Part shown: positions 56,838 through 64,000 of the stretch, piece by piece
Layout of the letters: each line of letters opens with the position of its first letter
Position numbering within the stretch: position 1 is the stretch's first letter
Source of the DNA: Anaeramoeba flamelloides
Lineage: Eukaryota; Metamonada; Anaeramoebidae
DNA: 64,000 bases
Assembly (NCBI GenBank): GCA_027625915.1
Contig: JANTQA010000047.1
Span: 2,294,001 to 2,358,000, forward strand
Direction of reading: 5' to 3'
Notes under the pieces: generated by a model
What the model was told of the DNA's origin: nothing
Database searches by the model: none
The model's input: only the letters and a program-made list of their open reading frames with translations
Program-made: the position numbers and the translations under genes

Positions 56838-59800
56838 CTTAATTTCATTCAAATAATTGTGTTTCTGTTTTAACTTTGTTTTAGAAAGACAAAATAAATA
56901 AAGAATTAATATAATATGGTGTAAAAATTTTCTGTGTTTGTAATTTAAATTTTAAATGAAGTTTCTCTATTTTTTTTAGATTAATATTTTTTTACTAAAT
57001 TATAAAGTCAAAATTGTTTTTAGATTGGAATTATTACCTTGATCTGTAATTCTTCCATCATATGTACCATCGCCACAATTATTATGTCCAAAACAATTAG
57101 TTGATGCCATATGTTCTGAGTGCCCCCTTGCTGCTTTTCCCAGCTTTAGATTCCAATACAATGGTTTTGTGTTTGAATAAAAGCTAGCTTTTAGAATACT
57201 TGGTGATTCTAATACACTTGAAGCAAAATAATCTTTATCTTGTCGACACCAATTGATTCCACATAGTGCTCCCTATTTGAAATTAGTAAAAAATAATCAA
57301 GGGATTTATTTTGATTTATTATTTCATTAAATAGAAATGAGTTATTTAAAAAATATTTTAAATTTTTATTCAAATAAATTGATAAAGAAACTAAAAGATT
57401 TGATAATATAAAATATGTTACAAATGGGCCAACCTGACTGTAATTTATTTTTTTAATAATAGAAAGAATGACAGTTTTTTTTTTTTTGTAAAAATTTTAT
57501 TTTATGAAATGGAATTTTCATTTTTTTTCATAACATAAAATAATTTCAATCTCTATTACATGACCTTAAAGAGATTTTCTATTTTTTAATCAAAAAAGCA
57601 AATCCAAAAATCAAATTCCAGAATAACAAAAATCATAGAAATCATAGAAATCATAAAAATCATAGAAATCATAGAAAATCGAAAAAATTTTTTTCTAATA
57701 TTACTTTTAAATTGTTTTGATCTTTGATTTTGACAATTTATGTTTTTAAAGATCCACCTTAAAGGACATATTTTTTTTGGATTTGTTTGTATTAAAAAAA
57801 AAAGATCTAAATAATAAAAACAAGAAGAAAAGTAAACAAGGGTTATATTTTTATTCGATTGATACTGATTTTCTTCGTTGTTGTTTTGAGTTTTGACAAA
57901 TAGGCTACCTTATTCTACACTATTTATGACAATAATCTCATTTTATACAAATTCTTTACAAAATAAAAACGAAATCTCACTCACTATGCTAACTATTAGA
58001 TTAGGGTAGGTTATTTTGTCACTGCCAAATACATAAATGTGGTTTATTTAAACAAACCTCGCAAAATAAACATGCTTATACTGACAAATAAATTATAAAT
58101 ACGATAAAAATTTTATTTCATATTCCCAAAAAAAGATTTACTACACATTATTTTGTTTGAATAATAAATCACAAAAATCAAACAACAATTTTCAAATTAC
58201 AAAGAGTTATATTTACAAATACAATCTAATTTGTTTTACTTTTGGTCTATATAAATGAAAATTTTCTCGATTTTTTTTTTATTGAGCAATCTTATGGTTT
58301 TATAAGAAGAGGAATTTAGTAGGTAGGTTCCAAATGTAGTCTAAAAGTACACTACAGATGTTATCCTTTCACATTGGTAAAGGTGAATATGATCTTTTCT
58401 CCAAAGATTAAAATAATTTTTTTTGTGCGAAAAATGTGGTTTTATTTGGTTTTTATTTTTCATTCTATCGTAAATATCCATAATTATTAAGTAGTAATTA
58501 AGTGCTGTATTGGTCCAGTGGGGAAATTGTTGGATTTGACTGCGTTGTTGGTACAAAAACACTAATAACTGGCTTAGAAAAAATTAATTGAATAAATGGC
58601 TTATTTGGTGTGTTTTTAAGTACATGGCAAGTTTGGTTTTTTACAATAGAACAAAAAATAAAAATCAAAAATAAAAACGAAAATATAGAGTCAAAAATTC
58701 CTATGTTAAGACAACATTCCGGTTTTTCAAAATACAATTCATGATTTTTTTTTTTTTTCTTGTTTCAATAGAATGATAAATTAAATAAATATTAGAAAAT
58801 TTTTTGTTTCATTTTCCAATTTTTTTTACATTCTGTTACCCAGCTTTGAATATTGCATTTTATGAAGTCAAGTTTTCAGAAACTCTGTAAATTTAGTTGA
58901 GTCTTTAAAATATTCTAAATCAAGAACTGTTTTTATAAGATTCACAAGATTTATAAATATGGGAAATTGAACTCAAAATTTTTCAAACTTTTTTTTAAAT
59001 GTATCAAGAATGATAAATTTAAAAAAAATTGTTTCAAGTTTTTTGGTTACTTTTTTTTTGCAAATTTTTTTACAAATAGTCCAACAAAGTTTTTATCGTT
59101 TTAAATGTTAAGGAACTTTAAAAAATTAGTAGATCTTTGAAATATTCTTCATAAATAACTGGTTTGAAAGTCGAGTTGTCAGATTTTTAAAAAAAAAAAA
59201 TTGAAATCGAACTTCTTATATTTGAAATTCTAATTGGATAAAAGTGTATGAGGATTATCTGGTTTTTCTATTCTAAAATATTCCTTGCATTTAGGATCCT
59301 GAGTTTTCCCAATGTGTACCATCAAAAAGTATAGAACCAAACAAATCAATGTGGATCACAAATCGCAAACGGTTTCTTTGGAATTTCTGTTTTACTGTTA
59401 TTTTCCAAATAATAAACGAAAATTTTTATATCTATAGCTGTTTTAAAAAAGTGTGGACTCGAAGTTTTATAAGTAGGGCTTAAAACTGTCTAATTCATAT
59501 GTTTTAATCAGTTCAGTCAACATCTAATAAAACTTTTGGTACACACTTTTCTAAAACAGCTGTATTTCCAAAATGAATATTAATTATAACTGTTTAATCA
59601 ATTTAGAAGAGAAAAAATTTTGTCTTAGAGTTTCACTAAGGAAGGAAGTTTAATTTATTGTCTAAAAATATCATTTCTAAACGATCAGTTAAAGATCTTT
59701 GGATGTTTTTCAACTAATTAAACGATTAGAAAAATATTTTCGAATGTGAACTAAAAATTTTCGTTTTTTAATGTGAAAATAATACTGTTATTTTCCAATT

Positions 59801-61631
59801 AATAAATGAAAATTTTTATTACAATTTCCAAAATGAATATTAATTATTACTGCTACAATCAAATTAGCAGAGTAAAAATTTTGTCTTTGAGTTAACTAAG
59901 GAAGTTTATGTTATTGTCTAAATATATCATTTCTAAACGATCAGTCAAAGATCTTTGGATGTTGTTCAACTAATTAAACGATTAAAAAATATTTTGGAAT
60001 GTGAACTCAAAATTTTCGTTTTTTAATTTGAAAGTAATAGTACTGATAAATCCTAATAAATGGTAGAAAATTTTTGCTTGATTTTCCTTTTTGAAATTTT
60101 TATGCTCAACTTTGAATAAAGCATTTTATGAAGTCAAGTTTTCAGAAACTCTGTAAAATTAGTTGTTCTTCAAAATATTCTTTTTCAGGGACTGTTTGAT
60201 AAGTTAAACAGTTCGAAGATATATAAAAATGGAAATTGAACGAAAAATTTTTTGAAATTTATTAAAATTTATCAGTATTAATTCCTTACTGGCATTTGAA
60301 TACTAAATGAGAACTAATTTTCACTTCCTTTTCTAGATTCCTTTTTCTTGACTGAATTGAGTACTCAAATAAGTCGGATAGTAATTTGTGGCTTCTATTT
60401 CTATTTGAAAGAAAAAATTCAAAACGAAAATGAAGTGAAAATTTTTTCCCACTTACCACCAAAATAGCAGTTAAAAATTTGGAAACATTTTTTTGGATTT
60501 GTCAATATGACCAATACATTTATTCACAACCCAATGCAATCATCGATTTTGTAAATTACAAATGAAAAAATTAAAATCAGTGTTATTGGTTTTCAAAAAA
60601 TAGATTGGAGTGATCCGACTTCCTTTACCAATACCGGTGGTGAAGAATATGATTTGTTGTGAATTTGTAAAAAAAAATGAGAAAAATATTTATTTTTAAA
60701 AATTTGTAAAAAAAAAATTAATCTGTACTCAAAAAGATCCAAAAGAAAATTTGTACTGTTTTAACGGAAGAGGTTTATCACCTTTTCTTGTGATTTTACT
60801 CAAAAAAATGGAAAATATTAAATTTTTCTTCCAAAAAATTTACACATTTTAATTTGGTTTGGGTGAGAGATTAGCCTACCCTCACTTTGTTAGTGTGTAA
60901 TATTTTGGATGAAAAAATTTTGTATTTTTGGGTAAAAAAATCAAAAAAAGTAACTAAAACAAGATAACACTCAGTCGTAATAAAAAGGAAAAAGGAAAAA
61001 GGAAAAAGAAAAAAAAAACAAAAAAGAAAAAGAAAACAAACCCTTTCGTCCATAAATGGGTGCCCATCAACGTTTTTACCCCATGAACCTATTTTTTAAA
61101 AAGAATAAAAATTCATGATTTAGAACCTTGGGGAAATTGTTCTTGTTTTTTTGAAACCAATCCCAAAAAAATAGAGTCATTTTGAAAAGAGTTTTCTCTT
61201 TTTTTGAAAAATGTCTATCTAACAGTTTGTTAAAAAACAAAGAGTACAAAATTTTCAGTCACATTCCAAAAATTGTAAAGAAAGACAAACATGGGAAAAG
61301 CAAATTCTTTTTAATTCCTAAAATAAGTTTGTTTAACTTTTCACGTTTTAGAATCTACATTATACACATTTATTTGTTTCTTCAAATAGTGTATTTTTTT
61401 TTTGTTTAGAAAGACAAAATTTTTGTTTAGTATGTTTGACAATTAAATATGCAATGAGTTTTAATTGTATTTTTTTTCTGGTAAATCTTTTGGTGATTGA
61501 TTAAAAAAGGTGACTTTTATTGGGAAGAAAAATAACAAAGAAAAAAAATAATTAATTGTACCTTCTTCTCGATTCGCTGCAAAAACTGCAAAAATAAAAG
61601 TTAACAAAAAAAGAAAATTAAAAAATTTCAT
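52537..61631 (-). CDS. Secreted CAP-EGF-cadherin-like protein with probable GPI tail
   Basis: Five minus-strand exons: 61631-61562, 61088-61042, 57272-57038, 56420-56220 and 54896-52537. All phases match (1, 0, 1, 1), giving 970 residues. Exon 1 is a signal peptide (KFFNFLFLLTFIFAVFAA). Residues about 70-184 form a CAP/SCP domain of bacterial YkwD-like style (LYWNLKLGKAARGHSEHMA, FGH, GYSWNAVGESIA, GHRNNTMSENFVEVGNGV). Its candidate catalytic-cavity residues are His102, Glu126, His165 and Glu176. Residues about 185-314 are an unassigned globular region. Residues about 315-358 are an EGF-like Cys cluster (CNGKGTCKSSGVCVC). Six dystroglycan-type cadherin-like repeats (about 360-940) carry LPxW motifs. 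The C-terminus, SSDSTTDGARG then a hydrophobic run ending in FLLFN, looks like a GPI-anchor signal. Likely a surface adhesion or host/prey-contact protein. Intron 2 is 3.8 kb. Confidence 0.88.
54897..56219 (-). other. Intron 4 of the CAP gene
   Basis: 1,323 nt, GTAAAT donor and ATAG acceptor preceded by a long A run on the reading strand. Contains a 32-nt poly-A at 54978-55009 on the plus strand and the repeat copy 55160-55565. Confidence 0.8.
55160..55565 (+). repeat. Dispersed 400-bp repeat, second copy
   Basis: Same orientation and block order as 39930-40330. Here it lies inside intron 4 of the CAP gene, on the antisense strand of that gene. Confidence 0.65.
57632..57676 (+). repeat. 9-bp tandem repeat
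   Basis: Five units of ATCATAGAA (one with A for G) in intron 2 of the CAP gene. Confidence 0.8.
59394..60040 (+). repeat. Tandem duplication of a ~260-bp unit
   Basis: Unit 1 (59394-59791) and unit 2 (59786-60040) share TACTGTTATTTTCCAA, a CAGT(T/C)AAAGATCTTTGGATG block and AACTAATTAAACGATTA. Unit 1 is longer because it contains the MITE 59433-59564. It lies in intron 2 of the CAP gene. Confidence 0.75.
59433..59564. mobile_element. TA-site palindromic MITE, 132 bp
   Basis: The ends are TATAGCTGTTTTAAAAAAG and the complement of TACAGCTGTTTTAGAAAAG, each with TA at the edge. Unit 2 of the surrounding tandem duplication lacks it, so the pre-insertion sequence is visible at about 59816-59826. 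Confidence 0.8.
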
Positions 61632-62469
61632 TTTTGAAAAAAAATGACAAAGCAAAAATAAGTTTGTCTTTTTTTGTGTTGAAAAGCGAATTACCGAACA
61701 TTCATGCCACCCATCGAAACAAAACATCTGAATTACTTTTATTGTTTAAAAATGAGAATTTTGAATAATAAATAAGTGAGCCAAAATTATGCGAAATGTT
61801 TTAATCCTTCATTTAAACGATGTTAGTAAAATCTATGAACATTTCTGTTCTTCCTTTTTGTGCTTTTGGAAAACTTTTTTTTTTTTTATAAAATAATTTT
61901 AGTTTAGTCTGACGAAGGAAAGTGGAAAAAAATCCAATGAGATAGTGAAGAAGCAAACTAAAATGAATCTAGATCCCAATTAATCAAAGAAAGAATTAAT
62001 TCACCCCAAATAAAACTCCTTTTTTTACTATCATTTTCGACTACAAAACAAAAAAATTTGAGTTCAAATTTTCAATTATTTTTACTAATGAAAATCAGAA
62101 TAAACAAAAAGATCTTCCATTACATCGTTAGAAATGATATTTCTCCGTATTTAATTAATCTTATTTCTGAAATCTTGTTCGAAAATTCCCATTATGGCAA
62201 TCTTGTGTTAAAAAACAATTTAAAAATCCCAAAAACAATCTAGTTGATTTCAAAATATAAAACAAGATCTTTAAAGTTGTTTTTAGTTTGATTAATAATA
62301 CTGTTTAAATCAAATTGCCCAAATGAGAATTTTTAAATAAGATTTCAGAAATAAGATAAATTAGGGAGCAAAATCATTTCTAAATAATTTAAGGAAAGAT
62401 CTTTTGGTTTTTTTAGGCGAACAAGAGGCACTACGGTTTAAATAAACAAGACTTTGAACATAAATTCAG

Positions 62470-62922
62470 AATGAAAATTTAACTCATGTAAAAAATATTG
62501 GCTGACTCAAGAAATAAAAGAAACGCAATCAATGGGGATGGAAACAGTATATAAACAAGAAATACGGTTCTTTAATAAATTTTCAAAAAGAATTAGAAAT
62601 AAGGGAAATATTAAATGTAATTTTTTAAACAAAAAAATGAGAAAAAGATTTTTTTTCTGAATTTTTTTAAGAAATTATTCTATCAAATCTCACTAATTTT
62701 GCTAATTATGAGGAAAAATAATGAAACCAAAAGCTTTGAATATTATTGAACCATTTCGGTAAATCAAAGATCAAACCTCTAAAGTCAATTTAAATCCTAA
62801 ACAAAGAGTTTATGTGTTAATTCCTATTTTCAAATACCCAAGTTTGAACAAAAAACACTAGTTAAATTTTTGTATGGGTTAAAAGTTGTCAACACGGATA
62901 TATTATAATACACCACCAAGTT
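62470..62922 (+). mobile_element. Decayed relative of the 34567 TA-site MITE
   Basis: Matches the interior and right end of 34567-35051, including AAAAAATATTGGCTGACTC, AGTATATAAACAAGAAATA and TTGTCAACA(T/C)GG. The left terminal repeat is missing and the right end is eroded (AATACACCACC). Confidence 0.7.
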
Positions 62923-63034
62923 ATATCAAATTTCTAAAAATATAATTTTGTGGAAAAGTTCAATAAGTAAGCTAAATTAAATCTCTATCAATTATCATTT
63001 CTAATTGGTTTTATCAAGTTTATTACTCATTTAT

Positions 63035-63600
63035 TTAAGGTTTACAATCCCTGAAATTTGAAAAAAGATTATCTTGTGTTGAGGTAGTGGCTTGTTAATT
63101 GGTTTCTTAACTGATCGATAATGTGATTGGTATAAGTTTTAAAAGTGGTTCAAAAAAGGCAATTTTTAAAATTATCTTTTTTTCTTTCCGAAATCCAAAT
63201 TGAAGAGTGTAAGATTAATAGATTGGCAGGTGTTTAAGAATAAATTTAAATTTTTGGGTTGTCGAAGAAAATTTTTAAATACTTTTTTGACAATTAACTT
63301 AATTAATTAAAAAACAAGTGTTTTTTACAAAGCTCCAAATAAAACAAAACCCCAATAAAATCCCCAATTGATAACAGACAAGCATGTTTTTTTATTACTT
63401 AACTTTGCAATATATTCGATATTACAATCGTAAATTTGGATTTCGGAAAAAAAAAAATAAATTGTCAAAAATTGCCTTTTTTGAACCACTTTTAAAACTT
63501 ATACCAAGTCCATGATCCATCAGCTAAGAACCAAATTAACAAGTCACTACACCCAACACAAGATAATATTTTTTCAAATTTCAGGGATTGGAAACCTTAA
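63035..63600. mobile_element. TTAA-bounded foldback element, 566 bp
   Basis: The ends are TTAAGGTTTACAATCCCTG and the complement of TTAAGGTTTCCAATCCCTG. Arms of about 170 bp include TATAAGTTTTAAAAGTGG and CCGAAATCCAAAT on both sides. A related, larger copy with nested insertions is at 14334-15558. Confidence 0.75.
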
Positions 63601-64000
63601 ACCACTAGAAAATATTTGGAAATTTGAAAAAAAAAATTTTAATTTATTCATTAAAAAATTGAACTTTAGTACCCCAAATCACCCCCATTTTAAGCAATTT
63701 TTTATGTTTTATAAAAAAATATATATTATCACAATATATAACTTTAAATTTTATTTTCAATCATCAAGATTGTTTTTTCACTTGATTATTTAAAATATTT
63801 ATTTTGTTTTTTTGAAAAAAAACACCTCAGAGAATATCAAAATTAGCTTATTAGGTCATTTTGTTACACTTTTGATATTTTTCATTTTTTTTTTTTTTTG
63901 AGATTTTCAAATAATTTGATTAAGGGATCAGTGAACTAAAAAAAATCTACTAGTAAATTTAATCTCAAATTCAAAAAAAAATCACTGTACATAGAAATCG

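Larger units (their letters stand above)
57273..61041 (-). other. Intron 2 of the CAP gene, 3.8 kb
   Basis: Joins the 47-nt exon 2 to the CAP exon, phase 0. Contains a 9-bp tandem repeat (ATCATAGAA, 57632-57676) and duplicated blocks (58840-58925 with 60095-60180, and 59394-59791 with 59786-60040), one carrying a MITE. The minus-strand frame 58498-58737 is unrecognised. Confidence 0.75.
61632..64000. other. Region upstream of the CAP gene with two element remnants
   Basis: Contains the decayed TA-site element 62470-62922 and the TTAA foldback 63035-63600. A possible further TTAAGGGATCAG-type end is at 63922, cut by the window edge. The frames at 62058-62243 and 63512-63793 overlap repeats or are chance. 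Confidence 0.5.

Noticed and set aside
57632-57676. Possible CRISPR-like array
   Set aside because: The units are 9 bp without spacers in a eukaryotic intron; it is a simple tandem repeat.
58498-58737. 79-codon minus-strand frame with a hydrophobic start inside CAP intron 2
   Set aside because: The CAP gene joins in phase without it, and it has no recognisable similarity.

Overview
This window looks like a nuclear contig from an extremely AT-rich unicellular eukaryote. The genes have GT-AG introns, TAA/TGA stops and standard-code translation. They include eukaryote-only families (SUN-domain protein, heterotrimeric G-protein beta subunit, RTEL1 helicase) and an Asn-rich tract inside a helicase. 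The style recalls amoebozoans or Anaeramoebae, but the species is an inference I cannot settle from sequence alone.

Six protein genes and one tRNA are supported. In order: (1) a two-exon SUN-domain nuclear-envelope protein (7730-9651, +). (2) tRNA-Lys(UUU) (14182-14254, -). (3) A six-exon G-beta gene (19385-26464, +) whose spliced product is exactly 340 residues, the canonical G-beta length; one of its introns is about 5.5 kb and its last exon is 12 nt. (4) A signal-peptide, single-pass surface protein with bacterial-type repeats, one cadherin-like domain and a 467-residue Ser/Ala/Pro stalk (29014-33272, +). (5) A multi-PH, EF-hand protein (exons at 36321-36576 and 41532-43341, +), with one central PH exon not found. 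(6) An intron-free RTEL1-type DNA helicase (45527-49105, +). (7) A five-exon secreted CAP-EGF-cadherin-like protein with a probable GPI-anchor tail (52537-61631, -). Exon joins were chosen by homology and by matching intron phase, and all joins are phase-consistent except the unresolved PH gene.

The spaces between genes, and the long introns, are about 80-85% A+T by eye. They are packed with small non-autonomous DNA elements. One group is bounded by TTAA (9697-9877, 14334-15558 with 14680-14857 nested in it, 33958-34263, 34282-35523, 44502-45267, 63035-63600). A second group has TACAG-type ends at TA sites (5200-7263 as a tandem pair, 10215-10618, 17313-17509, 22119-22317, 34567-35051, 59433-59564, and a decayed copy near 62470-62922). 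One nearly perfect 345-bp foldback has a 3-bp TAA duplication (37334-37678). LINE reverse-transcriptase remnants lie at 9925-10145 and 51030-51260. I see no viral element, rRNA or CRISPR.

The genes do not form an operon-like system. The common theme is cell-surface and signalling biology: two adhesion-type surface proteins sharing the cadherin-like fold, a G-beta subunit and a lipid/calcium-binding PH-EF protein. Housekeeping genome-maintenance (RTEL1) and nuclear-envelope (SUN) genes make up the rest.
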